Source of the DNA: Russula earlei
Taxonomy: Eukaryota; Basidiomycota; Agaricomycetes; Russulales; Russulaceae
DNA length: 64,000 nucleotides
NCBI GenBank assembly: GCA_025769875.1
Contig: JAGFNK010000173.1
Location: 34,268 to 98,267, forward strand
Direction of reading: 5' to 3'
Shown here: piece by piece, positions 1 to 10,351 of the stretch
How positions within the stretch are numbered: the first letter of the stretch is position 1
Layout: each line of letters starts with the position of its first letter
Position numbers and translations under genes: made by a program
The notes under the pieces: model-generated
What the model was told of the DNA's origin: nothing
What the model saw: only the letters and a program-made list of their open reading frames with translations
The model's database searches: none

Positions 1-602
1 TCTTGGTCCATGGATATTTGTCCTTGGGAGATATTGATGCCTAGGTAACTAATAGAGGTTTGTTGAAAAGCACATTTCTCTGGTTTCAAGAATAAGTTGT
101 GGTCTTGAAGTGTCTTTAGGACCTTGTGTGTCCAGTTATCTAGTTTGTTCAAGGTTTGTGCCATGATTAGTATATCATCTAGATAAACAACCACTCATTC
201 AGTGGCAATGTATTTCGCTAGGATGGTGTTCATAAAGCGTTGGAAAGTGGCTGGGGCATTGCAGAGACCAAATGTCATTATCAATGGTTTGAAGAGTCCT
301 AATGGTGTCTTGAATGCTGCAAGGTGTTCATCGCCCTCTCTTAGGCGGATATTGTTGTATCCCCATCATACATCAAACTTGGTAAAGTATTGGGCTCCTT
401 GGAGTTTGTCAATTAATTCAGGAATCAAAGGTAGTGGATATGTGTCTTTGACAGTTGCTGTATTCAGGGCTCTGTAGGCTTGTACTGGTCGTAGATTTCC
501 TCCTTTCTTTTCTACAAAGAAGAATGGACTGGCAATAGCTGCTTTTGATGGTCGGATAGTGCCTCTTTTCAAGTGTTCATCTATGTATTCCCTTAGGGCT
601 TG
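1..602 (-). pseudogene. Gypsy-A pol: reverse transcriptase segment
   Basis: Minus-strand RT coding region of a Ty3/gypsy element. It reads KRGTIRPSKAAIASP, then the RT blocks RPVQAYRALN, YFTKFDV and WGYNNIR, the FGLCNAPATFQRFMN block, the catalytic YLDD (VVVYLDDILI) and LGINISQGQI. RT copies element RNA into DNA. Two in-frame TGA stops break it: one at 366-368 between FDV and WGYNN, where family members have Arg, and one just before VVVYLDD. The 5' continuation lies at 9243-9623 on the other side of El-1. Joining across one TSD copy restores the reading KDLQA-LREYIDEHLKRG without a frameshift. RNase H and integrase would lie left of the window. Family identity is certain; the copy is non-functional. 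Confidence 0.93.
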
Positions 603-950
603 TGTTACCGAGTGGTTTGGGTTCCGGAAGATGCCGGAACACCTGAACTATGGACTGCACCGTTTGCATTATGCGTGCGTCAGATCTTGATCGTTTATGT
701 TCCTTGATATCACATTCGGAGCGCGTTGATCGTATCTTTCAGAAGATGTACTGAAGAAGCAATGAGTAGCATTGCTTCTGTCCCAGATGTTCCTGTACCG
801 CCACGTACGTCGATTCCTTGATTGGGGAAGCACTTAATGCTTCCAGCACCGAGATTGTTTACATAGAAGCAACCTTGCTTCTATGAGCTGCCTTTTGCTT
901 CTATAGCACCAACCAGTACTACAGTAGTATGAACCTTATCCCTGTAAGGC

Positions 951-958
951 TATATAAA
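951..958 (+). promoter_or_regulatory. TATA box of the El-1 LTR
   Basis: TATATAAA lies 34 bp upstream of 985, where the self-complementary primer segment starts. This spacing suits RNA polymerase II initiation at about 981-985. The same box recurs in the 3' LTR near 8998. Confidence 0.75.
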
Positions 959-984
959 GCCTCCAGTAGAAACAGTTGAGCCTT

Positions 985-996
985 AAGCTCGACTTA
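985..996 (+). other. Predicted 5' mRNA end of El-1, self-primer segment
   Basis: AAGCTCGACTTA is the exact reverse complement of the 12 nt immediately after the 5' LTR (1191-1202). It lies about 30 nt downstream of the TATA box, so it should form the extreme 5' end of the transcript. In Tf1-like elements the 5' end of the mRNA folds back on the PBS and primes minus-strand synthesis. The complementarity is seen directly; the start site is inferred. Confidence 0.7.
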
Positions 997-1190
997 GTTT
1001 GCCAATCCCAAACAGTTGACTCCTACCCCGTCTGCAGAGCCCCTCTCATCTTGTTGTCATACTCTAGAAGGATCTAACACTCCTTCCCCTCCACGAGTAT
1101 TGCTTGCTTGACTCAAGCATATCTGCATTGGTAGGACGCGTTTATAGACGCGACCATTGATCTTATTTAAGGCACTTTGGAGCCTTAACA

Positions 1191-1202
1191 TAAGTCGAGC
1201 TT
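1191..1202 (+). other. El-1 primer-binding site, self-priming type
   Basis: TAAGTCGAGCTT begins at the first base after the LTR and pairs perfectly with 985-996. No TGG start typical of a tRNA-primed PBS is present here, which supports self-priming rather than a tRNA primer. Confidence 0.72.
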
Positions 1203-1272
1203 CTATCACAGACATCGCTGTGAAAGCGAACCAGGAAAAGGCAGGAAGCCTAAAGACTAGGATCTAGTCATC

Positions 1273-3368
1273 ATACGGTCAGCAACCTATGCTGAAGTAG
1301 TCAAGGGGGAGAATCTATACAGACCTCTCCACGACAAGAAGAAGGTGTACTACGTGACTCTCGACGAGCAGCACGGTTGGACACACGCATACTTCTGTAA
1401 AGACCCCTACTGTCATTGGCATAGACAGTGGTAAGAGGGCAGACAAGTCCCAACTCCCTAGGAAAGGCAGTGGAGAGTGGACAAACTGGAAATCGAAGGA
1501 GAACATAGCATACGCGTAAAGTTCAACCAGAAATCAAAGCAAGGAACCAAATTTGGTTGGTTCAAAGCTAGAGAGAGGGACGATCTACCCTCAGGAATCA
1601 AAGGAACTGCCATCTGGTGTTGGGCAGACCAGGAAGGACCTAACAGATACGAGGTCCGATACAAAGGAAGCTACCTTCCTTGTGAATACATCAATGATCA
1701 GTGGTACTTTATTGATTACCACAAAGGATGTCCCTATGCAGGAGAGAATGAAGACATCGACAAATATAAGGTCCTAGGTTTAGGAACCAAGACAGATCCT
1801 TATACTACTCATTGGGAACCCAGAAGCCCAGTAGTAGACGACCCAGTTCCATTGATACAAAAGTCATCAAGTGGAGAAACAGAACAGTCGGACCCTCCGA
1901 CTACAGATCAGAAAGCAGAAGCACCAGAAGTATTGGAGCTAGCTGAAAGACTAGAGCAGACAGTACACGTCTCGCCCATTGAACCAACAATCGTTGAAGA
2001 GCCAGAAGAGTCAGTCGAAATGACTACCATTGCAGCTACGCAGACAGCCACCATTGCCACCCAGACAGCAGGTGGAAGAGCAGGGCCCACCATTGTAGTA
2101 AACCCTGGAGGTGGTCCACCTGGAGCAGGAGGACCACCTGAAGGTGGAGGAGTCCCCTTCGGACCCGAGGTCCACCAGTACCAGGAGGAGGCCCACCTGG
2201 AGGAGGCCCTCCAGCAGGGGGACCACCAGCAGCACCTCCTGTAGGACCAGGGGCGAATCTGGCACCTCAGCCAGCACCAGGCCCCCATGGGGGCAACGGA
2301 TCTCTAAAAGGAGACCCTCCTGAAGTCTTCAAAGGAGACAGGAAAAAGACGAAGTACTTTGTCCAGGATTTCAATCTATGGAATCTGCTCAACAGCGACA
2401 ATCTGACCATGACTATTCCAATGAAGCGAGTAGCCCTAGCTCTCACCTACATCAAAGGAGAGAAAGTGCATGAATGGGTGGTCAATCAAACGAACCTGGT
2501 AGAAGCAAAAAGAAATGGGGACCCACCATCTCTTTATGCACCAGTGCAGCTAGATCCAACTGACATGCTCTTTTGGACCGAATTTGTGGATGACTTCTTC
2601 AGAGAATTCAAAGACACCACAGAGCCTGAAGACGCTTTCATGGAGCTACAACAATTGTCCATGTCTAAAGCAGCATTGCTGGATGACTATACCAGCAAGT
2701 TCCTTGTTCTGCTCAGTAAAGCAGGATGGGACCAGAATTCACCAGGAGCAGTAGAAGCCTACAAGGCTGGACTAATCACCTGGCTGGTGCGACGAATCTA
2801 CAATCGACCAGTCAGAGATATACCTGCCATCAATGATCTACGAGCATGGATCAATGCTGCTAGGGAAGAACAGGCCAGAGATCAGCTCATGAAAGCCAAT
2901 ATTGGATCTGGAGGTGGATCGTTGACCACCAGGGAAAATCGCATGAAATCCCTACAGGTTGGGAAAAGGCGAAACCAAAGAGATCCGAATGCAATGGAAG
3001 TGGACTCAGTATCCACTGATGCAGCAAGGACCAAGTGACGTCCTCCTCTGACAGAGGAAAAGAAGAAACTGCTAGCAGAAGGGAAATGCTTCATCTGCAA
3101 GAAAGCAGGACATATCAGTTGGAACTGTCCTGACAAGGACAGAGTCAAGAAGAAATCAAGTAACCCAAGGGACAAAGGGAAGGCTCGAGCTCTGGAAACA
3201 GAGAAGGAGGACGACTCAGGGGATAGTGGAAATGAAAGCACTGTCTCCAGGCGATCTACATCTCCTCCTCCTACCTATAACAAGAGCTCCTCCTCAGCGT
3301 CCATAAAAAAGATGTCCACCAAACAAAAGGAGGACTTGTTGGAAGAACTGATGGAACAGGGTTTTTAG
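1273..3368 (+). pseudogene. El-1 gag (broken)
   Basis: Gag-like reading in three pieces. The N-terminal part starts at an ATA (1273-1275) where an ATG is expected and reads RSATYAEVVKGENLY, then crosses TAA at 1432-1434 and TAG at 1459-1461. A Pro/Gly-rich hinge follows to about 2240, where the frame shifts. The capsid-like part (about 2260-3035) contains GDPPEVFKGDRKKTKYF and LALTYIKG, typical of gypsy capsids, and ends at a TGA (3036-3038). Reading through it reaches a CCHC zinc knuckle (CFICKKAGHISWNC, 3087-3128), a basic tail, and TAG at 3366-3368 directly at the frameshift site. Gag would package the element RNA. The lesions make this copy unable to give full-length Gag. Confidence 0.88.
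3359..3368 (+). other. Predicted -1 ribosomal frameshift site, gag to pol
   Basis: The heptamer G_GGT_TTT (3359-3365) is in the zero frame and matches the canonical X_XXY_YYZ form. The zero-frame stop TAG (3366-3368) follows at once. Slipping back one base continues as TTA GGA ACA CCT into the open pol frame, which then runs to the protease. A downstream stimulatory RNA structure was not evaluated. Confidence 0.7.
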
Positions 3369-6300
3369 GAACACCTAAGTCGACGGCCTGGCTTAGGAAG
3401 AATAGTGTGTTGCAAGTGTACATTAGAAGACTGAATGCTATGAATATTCCGTTCACTTTCGTCACTGCATACACAACGGCCGAGGAATCTGCTCTACTGG
3501 ACAGTGGAGCAACAGAGAACTTCATCGATCACTCAGCTTGGAAAAGACTGAAGATTGGGAAACAAGAACTACATGAACCCATGGTAGTACGAAACGTTGA
3601 CGGAACCCAGAATAAGCAGGGGGAACTCACCCATTACTGCTGGCTTCACGTCCGATACAAGGAGAAGGAGAGCTTGCAAAAGTTCTATCTCACAGATTTA
3701 GGAACGGATCAGGTCATCCTGGGATATCCCTTCCTATATGAATTCGACCCCACCATCAACTGGAAGAAAGGACAGCTGATGGAAGGAACGGTACAGATTG
3801 AGACTGCTCGATACAAGTACCTGGATCTCTATGTCACAAAACTCCAAAAGCGAGCAAGGGATGAAAATCAACAATTGAAGAAAGGGGAAGCCATTTACCT
3901 TCAAAAGACGACTATTGCTCAGAAGTGGGCCCAGCAGTCGATTAAACCACAGGAAGGAGAAGATCCCCTTGCCAATGTTCCAAAGCAATTCCACCGCTTT
4001 GCAGATGTCTTCTCAGAAGAGAAGTCCCCGAGGTTCCCACCACCAAGGGAACCGGACATGCAGATAGAGCTGTTACCTGATGCACCAAAGGAATTAAACT
4101 GCAAAGTGTACCCCCTTACACGAGATGAACGAGAATACCTCAAGAAATTCCTAGCTGATGAAGTAGAGAAGCAATACATCACTCCAGGTCCATCCAGCTA
4201 CACATCTCCAGTGTTCTTCATTGGCAAGAAGGACAGCAAAGAGAAGAGGATCATTGTAGACTATCGACGACTAAATCAGTGGACCAGACGAGACAATGAA
4301 CCTTTACCACATCTGGAACAAGAGGTGGAAAGACTCCGAGGGAAAAAGGTCTTCTCCAAATTCGATATACGATGGGGATACAATAATGTGCGACTGGCAG
4401 AAGGAGATCGCTGGAAGGCAGCCTTCAAGACGCCATATGGAACCTACCTGCCCAACGTCATGTATTTTGGGCTCAAGAACACACCAGCCTTCTTTACTAG
4501 GCTGATGAGAAGAGACTTCGGTGACTGGCTGGACCGATGGGCAGAATACACGGTCAACTATCTGGATGACTTTGGAATTGCCACGGGGGACAGTCCTGAA
4601 CAACTAGAAATCCATGAGCAATGTGTCAATGAACTACTCACGCTGATGCAGAAGAAGTCATACTTCCTGAGACCCCAGAAGTGCCAGTTCATGGTGCGAA
4701 AACTAACCATGCTAGGATGGGACATAGACAAAGGGAAGATGAAGATTGAGGCCTCCAAAGTCCGAGGAATCATGGACTGGCCTCGGGAAATCAAGGACGT
4801 ACATGAAGTACGCAAAGTCATGGGAGTCCTCAGTTACAATAGGGCTTTCATTCGAGGATTCAGTCAGATTGCTCGACCCATTATTGCCTTGACAAAAAAG
4901 GGGTGCCATTTGAATGGACCCAAGAATGCAAAGATGCTTTGGAATGACTTATCCAGATAGTATCTTCTGACCCTGTCCTGCTCCATCCTGATGAGGAGCG
5001 ACCCTTTGAACTGGAAGTAGACGCGTCCAATTATGCTATTGGAGCAGTATTATTCCAGAAGGACGAACAAGGAAAGAGGAGGCCAATAGGCTACTTCTCG
5101 GCAGCCTTGAAACAAGCAGAGAAGAACTACGACATATGGGACAAAGAGTTCTTAGCCATGGTGCGAGCCTTGAAACACTGGCGACACCTACTCATGGGAG
5201 CAAAGCATAAGGTGGTGGTTTATACAGACCATGCGAACCTGTTGCATTACCGACACCCTCAGTGAATAAATGGTCGAGTGGCAAGATACATTACCTTCTT
5301 GGCAGACTTCGACTTAGAATTGAAACATCAGGCAGGGGCAAGGAATAAAGCAGATGCCCTGTCAAGGAGACCTGACCTTGACGATGGACAAGGGGATAAA
5401 GAAGAAGTGGTCGCGCTACCTGACCATCTTTTTATTCGAGTAATGCACACTACTGCATTGGAAGAACGGATAAAGAACCAACAAGGGGAAGAAAGACACC
5501 GATTAAAGTTACTTGATTGGGTACAGAGACACCGACTGGAGAAGCAACATAACTTATGGTGGAAGAATGAAGCCTTGGTGGCTACAGGCGACGAAGGAAC
5601 CCACAGGACGTTACTGGAACAGTATCATGACAGTCCCACAGCAGGACACCCAGGAAAAGCTAAAACATTACTGGGAATGATGCGATACTACTGGTGGCCC
5701 ACCATAAGACGCTTTGTCGATCGATATGTGGAAGGATGCGCAATTTGCCAAAGTAACAAGTCAAACACTCATCCAAATCGACCTCCCTTGTATCCCATTC
5801 CACCAGAAGAAGGGGCTACTCCCTTCTCGACTGTCAGCATGGACTTTGTGGTCAAATTGCCGAAGTCGAAGGGATATGACAGTATATTGACTGTCACTGA
5901 CCACGATTGTACTAAAGGCGTCATCTTGCTTCCTTGCAAAGAAGAAATGGATGCAGAAGAGCTAGCACAGCTCTACAAGGACAGAATATTCCCATTTGTG
6001 GGAGTACCAAGCAAGATCATATCCGATCGAGATAAACTAATAAGTTCCAAGTTCATTAGGGAACTTTGCGACCAGCTGCATATCAAACAGAATATCAGCA
6101 CTGCCTACCATCCTCAGACAGATGGACAATCAGAAAGAACGAATCAGACGATGGAAACATCACTAAGAATCTTTTGCAACCACCAACAAGACGATTGGGT
6201 GGATTGGCTGCCTCTGGTGCAATACACAATGAATTCTAACGTTTCAGAGACAACCAGACAATCCCCTTTCTTCTTATGGATGGGTTTTACGCCCAAAGCA

Positions 6301-6892
6301 CACCAGCCAAATTGGGAAAGCAAGATACCAAGAATAGACAATTGGAAAGTCCGGATCCAGGAAGCGAGATCACAGGCACAAGAAGCGATGAAGATCGCTT
6401 CCCTAATGTGGAAGTGAAGAAGTAGTTTCCAACCTTATCAGAAAGGAGAAAGGGTATGGCTCGACAGCACCAACCTAAAAATGACACATCCTTCAGTGAA
6501 ACTATGCCCAAAACGATATGGGCCCTTTGAAATCACGGAGGTGATTAGTCCGGTGACATACAGATTGGATCTCCCTAGCCGCTGGAGGATCCATAACGCG
6601 TTTCATGCCTCCTTATTGACACCTTACAAGGAAACCGAGGAGCATGGGGCCACCTACACCAATCCAGAAGCAGAATTGGTGGAAGGAGAAGAGGAATATG
6701 AAGTAGGCAACGATTTTAGGTTCAAGACGAACTGGAAGGAGGAAACAGCTGGAGTATCAAGTCCGGTGGGAAGGGTACTCCGAAGCCCATGACTCTTGGG
6801 AGCCAGTAGAGAACATCAAAGGGTCTAGACTAATAGAGGAATATCACAGAAAGAACCCCACGGCCATACGGGTTATAAAAGTCCAGCGAAAG
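3365..6892 (+). pseudogene. El-1 pol: protease-RT-RNase H-integrase-chromodomain (broken)
   Basis: Polyprotein in the -1 frame relative to gag. Domains in order: aspartic protease (LLDSGATENFID, near 3500); RT with KRIIVDYRRLN, FSKFDIRWGYNN, FGLKNTPAFF and the YLDD box near 4560; RNase H (VDASNYAIGA near 5020, YTDHANLLHY near 5225); integrase with HHCC zinc finger (H-H about 5620-5650, CAICQ near 5740), catalytic Asp in SMDF and SDRD, and Glu in HPQTDGQSERTNQ; chromodomain (KQLEYQVRWEGYSEAHDSWEP) near 6740-6800. Lesions: a 1-bp insertion in the A6G4 run near 4894-4903, TGA at 4945, 5263 and 6415, and a 1-bp frameshift near 6705 in the chromodomain. The three TGAs lie where Arg (CGA) is plausible. 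After the last frameshift the chromodomain frame runs without a stop into the 3' ORF. Confidence 0.93.
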
Positions 6893-8608
6893 ATGTCCTC
6901 TACTTCCTCATCCCCATATCGTTGCTCACAAATGTCCCAAACTCCCACTAATGAAATCGTTCCCCAATCCGACCTCTCTGGTGCAGAGGGGCCACTTGAA
7001 ATCACCACTCCCGATGCTTCCCTCCTCGCCTTCTTCCAAGGAATGGATGAACATAACACTGGAGAAGGAGAAGCAGATATGCGTCCTCTCGAATTTGGAC
7101 CCCCTGCTGACCAAGTTGACGTTCAGCCTGGGGATTGGGATGTGACGTCCCCCACCAGCACTCTTGCCCAGGATGCCCACCCTGGAGAGCCTTGGGTACG
7201 ATGGGACGCTGACAGACACCACACAGGGATTGACATCCCTGATGGCATGACTTGGGGCAACAAACCAGCCAGGTATGTGGCCTATGACGTTGCCTTGGGA
7301 GAACCGAGAGTGAGGGGGAAGAATGGAGAAGGCCATGCAGACTATGGCGAGATCCTCCAGGCCACCCCTTGCTATAACCTCTATAACTATGGCCAAGACG
7401 AACATGACTTAGACTGCTTCGACACAGAGAGGCAGTTCGAAGGGCGCTGGAGACAGACCCTCTACCTGCTAGGCGACTATGGGCTGCAGGCAGAACTCTA
7501 CCGCTTGGACCATCTCTACACCTTACAAGAGATGCTGGAAGCTAACTATAAGGTGCTCGAAGAAGAGGAGAAGCAGCTGCACTACAAGCTCAGCAAGTAC
7601 CTAGCCGAGAAGCGAGGAGTAGAGAGAGACAGGGCTGAAGCCAAGGAGAGAATGGCAGCAGCCAAAGTACGCTCACGTTGCTGGGAGTTCATAGAAGCAG
7701 GTTGTAGCCAGGGAGAAACCCCTCCAGCTGTCTGGGCTGAAGAACTCCTCACCAACTATCGGGCTGGGCAGCCCACTCCCCCTCTACCCGTCTTCGTCCC
7801 TCAGCTGCCTTTGGCAGACATCACTCAGGGGTATGCTACCCCCGACCCAGAACCAGTACCAGCCAGCCCCACACCTACGATGGTGCAAGGGTATTCAGAA
7901 GAGGAGATGGGCGTCCTCCAAACCATGTCCGGTATGCACCTTCGAGGAGGAGCAGGATCGGAAGCATCACCAAACCCTTCCCCCCAGAGCTCTATCTATT
8001 ACCATTCCTATAGCAGCAGTGGGGAAGCGTCTACTGCAACGGCTGACTTCATTCCGGAGCCTCAGCAACTGAACATGATAGAAGGGAGGAGGAAAAGGAA
8101 CCGATGCAAGTATTGTGGCGAGGTAGGACATTTTAACAAGTACTGTCCCCTACCCCACCAATATTGCCACAACCAACTGGCAGCAGACGCTGCCTCACAT
8201 TGCCTAGTGCCTCCCTATCATCGCAGCTATGCCCCAGTCAGATCATGCCCCTTTCACCGAGGATGGGAACTGGGACACTCGAGCAGGAAGAGGAAGTCCG
8301 ACCAGGAGAGGGAGGACATAGCTAACCCATGCATCTTGCAGGTAGCGAAAGGAGAAGGGTCCAGGACCTTCCAGGAGCCTTTTGCTACAACTCCTCTCTG
8401 CTCCAACACACCTCCAGTCCGGAGGTTACCTAGGGACTCTGACAGACTCCCACAGATCATGTCTCCTTCAGCCACTGCTGAGGAGTCAGAGGCGATAGTG
8501 GCCTCAGCATTGGCTGCCTATGAGGCAGCAGAAGAAGGCCGATACACCTTCACCACATCACCTCCTCCCCTTGATGATGATGGTGTTGACCCCACCACTC
8601 GATTTTAG
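6893..8608 (+). CDS. El-1 3' ORF, 571 aa, with second CCHC zinc knuckle
   Basis: Uninterrupted frame between the chromodomain and the 3' LTR. It has an N-terminal Ser/Thr/Pro-rich part, then a WGNKPARYVAYDVALGEPRV-type region, and a charged helical, probably coiled-coil stretch around residues 205-265 (LEEEEKQLHYKLSKYLAEKR). A Pro-rich linker, a CCHC knuckle (CKYCGEVGHFNKYC, about residues 403-416), a Cys/His-rich patch and an acidic C-terminus follow. I recognise no named family. It occupies the position of env in other retroelements but shows no signal peptide or membrane segment. The frame is open upstream into the chromodomain, so it could be a C-terminal Pol extension instead of a separate protein; the ATG at 6893 is the first Met. 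It is intact although gag and pol have about ten lesions. Confidence 0.72.
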   Translation: MSSTSSSPYRCSQMSQTPTNEIVPQSDLSGAEGPLEITTPDASLLAFFQGMDEHNTGEGEADMRPLEFGPPADQVDVQPGDWDVTSPTSTLAQDAHPGEPWVRWDADRHHTGIDIPDGMTWGNKPARYVAYDVALGEPRVRGKNGEGHADYGEILQATPCYNLYNYGQDEHDLDCFDTERQFEGRWRQTLYLLGDYGLQAELYRLDHLYTLQEMLEANYKVLEEEEKQLHYKLSKYLAEKRGVERDRAEAKERMAAAKVRSRCWEFIEAGCSQGETPPAVWAEELLTNYRAGQPTPPLPVFVPQLPLADITQGYATPDPEPVPASPTPTMVQGYSEEEMGVLQTMSGMHLRGGAGSEASPNPSPQSSIYYHSYSSSGEASTATADFIPEPQQLNMIEGRRKRNRCKYCGEVGHFNKYCPLPHQYCHNQLAADAASHCLVPPYHRSYAPVRSCPFHRGWELGHSSRKRKSDQEREDIANPCILQVAKGEGSRTFQEPFATTPLCSNTPPVRRLPRDSDRLPQIMSPSATAEESEAIVASALAAYEAAEEGRYTFTTSPPPLDDDGVDPTTRF

Positions 8609-8636
8609 AATTGTTGGTGTGTGGGACCACCAATCT

Positions 8637-8649
8637 GAAGGAGGGGTAA
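8637..8649 (+). other. El-1 polypurine tract
   Basis: GAAGGAGGGGTAA abuts the 3' LTR at 8650. A purine run at this place primes plus-strand DNA synthesis in LTR retrotransposons. Confidence 0.75.
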
Positions 8650-9237
8650 TGTTACCGAGTGGTTTGGGGTCCGGAAGATGCCAGAACACCTGAACTATGG
8701 ACTGCACCGTTTGCATTATGCGTGCGTCAGATCTTGATCGTTTATGTTCCTTGATATCACATTCGGAGCGCGTTGATCGTATCTTTCAGAAGATGTACTG
8801 AAGAAGCAATGAGTAGCATTGCTTCTGTCCCAGATGTTCCTGTACCGCCACGTACGTCGATTCCTTGATTGGGGAAGCACTTAATGCTTCCAGCACCGAG
8901 ATTGTTTACATAGAAGCAACCTCGCTTCTATGAGCTGCCTTTTGCTTCTATAGCACCAACCAGTACTACAGTAGTATGAACCTTATCCCTGTAAGGCTAT
9001 ATAAAGCCTCCAGTAGAAACAGTTGAGCCTTAAGCTCGACTTAGTTTGCCAATCCCAAACAGTTGACTCCTACCCCGTCTGCAGAGCCCCTCTCATCTTG
9101 TTGTCATACTCTAGAAGGATCTAACACTCCTTCCCCTCCACGAGTATTGCTTGCTTGACTCAAGCATATCTGCATTGGTAGGACGCGTTTATAGACGCGA
9201 CCATTGATCTTATTTAAGGCACTTTGGAGCCTTAACA
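8650..9237 (+). repeat. 3' LTR of El-1
   Basis: 588-bp copy of 603-1190 with the same TG...CA ends. It is followed by the second TSD copy GCTTG at 9238-9242, after which the Gypsy-A coding sequence resumes. Confidence 0.97.
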
Positions 9238-10217
9238 GCTTGTAGGTCTTTAGGAGTAAGTCGATAGATACCAGAATCACATTGGGCGATCCCTGGTTTT
9301 AGATTGATTGCATGGTCCCATGGTTGGTGAGCAGGAAGGTGTTGAAAGGCTTTTTCATCAAAAACATTTCACCATTTCAAGAACTGGGCAGGGATAAGTT
9401 CGTCTAATGTCTTGGGGGGTGTTTCTGCATGGGCTAGCTTGGTAGCTGTGGTTGACTTGGCTCTTATACTGATTGTTATTGGTCTAAATGCATTGTGGAT
9501 TTGTTCATCAACACATGGGTTCAATAGTCCTTCAGTATCTGGGAAGATTAGTGCAGCAACGTTTGCAAACTCGGGTTCTTCTTCTTCAGGGAAAGTGAGC
9601 GCTTGTATTTGGTAATTCCACATTCCAGATGTAGATGCAATGGTTATGTTTGGGTGTGTGGTAAGGCAGGTTCATGGGCAGTTCCTTAGTGTGATTGTAT
9701 CATTTGCCCAATCAATATCTGGGTTGTGGTGTTGTAGCCAATCTGTTCCTAAGATAATGTCGTGATCTCCAATGTTAGTGACAAGGAATTCTGCCTGTTC
9801 ATCAGGAGTAGTGCCTGTGTGCGCTTGTATGCAAAGTCTTTGGATGGTGCTAAAGCGTATTAGTCCATTGGCATTTTGTGTTCCATCTACATTTTGTGCT
9901 GGCAAGGGTTTGGTCATAGTTCAGAGGTGCAGGTGGTGTCTTTGTGCGATTCATTCATGGATTATCATTCCTTCTGCTCCACTGTCAAGCAGAGCTCTTG
10001 CACCGATTTCTTTGCCACTTGTCTTCCCCACAAGAGTAGCTTTTAAGGCAATGGATGGGGAGCAAATATTCTCAGTAAAAACTTTGGGGTAATTGATTTC
10101 TCTTTGTATCGTACTGATTTGGACTGTGTCCCTTCTCAGTGCAGAAGGGGGTCCAATTAAAAATCCATAGGAGCAGATCTTGGGCAGAGGATTGAGTCCA
10201 CAAGTGTTTCTCTCCAA
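9238..10217 (-). pseudogene. Gypsy-A pol: protease and start of RT
   Basis: Minus-strand reading with the aspartic protease motif ALLDSGAEGMIIHE, then LPAQNVDGTQNANG and DIILGTDWLQHHNP, a linker, and the RT start (WDHAINLKPG, IYRLTPKDLQA). It continues into 1-602 once El-1 is removed. In-frame TGA stops lie at 9951, 9921, 9672 and 9369 (plus-strand positions). At each the flanking reading resumes in the same frame and Arg fits the family pattern, for example L-stop-TMTKPLPA. The protease processes the Gag-Pol polyprotein. Certain as to family, decayed in this copy. Confidence 0.92.
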
Positions 10218-10351
10218 GTTGTCAATGATGCAACAGGAATAGGTTCTTCTTGTGCAGGTTCAATGTTTTCATCTTGGATGGTTGTAGCTCTGACTGTTTG
10301 GGGGCGAGATCCTTGTCGTTGGCATCCTTGGGCTGCTTTCTTTGCTCTACA

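Larger units (their letters stand above)
603..1190 (+). repeat. 5' LTR of El-1
   Basis: 588-bp direct repeat beginning TGTTACCGAG and ending GCCTTAACA, nearly identical to 8650-9237. It contains the promoter (TATATAAA at 951-958) and the predicted transcript start near 985. The differences seen against the 3' LTR are single substitutions in the first 50 bp and one near position 880. Confidence 0.97.
603..9237 (+). mobile_element. El-1: full-length Ty3/gypsy chromovirus
   Basis: Complete LTR retrotransposon of 8635 bp with TG...CA ends and two 588-bp LTRs that differ by eye at only three positions. It is flanked by a perfect 5-bp target duplication GCTTG (598-602 and 9238-9242). It is inserted in the RT codons of minus-strand Gypsy-A. 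The order is LTR, self-priming PBS, gag, -1 frameshift site, pol (protease, RT, RNase H, integrase, chromodomain), a 571-codon 3' ORF, polypurine tract, LTR. The near-identical LTRs point to a young insertion, yet gag and pol carry several stops and frameshifts. The chromodomain places it among the chromoviruses. Confidence 0.97.

Noticed and set aside
6926..7405. Minus-strand 159-codon frame
   Set aside because: It lies antisense to the intact 3' ORF of El-1 and has no features of its own.
6893..8608. El-1 3' ORF as an envelope gene
   Set aside because: No signal peptide, membrane segment or furin-like site; it has a zinc knuckle instead.
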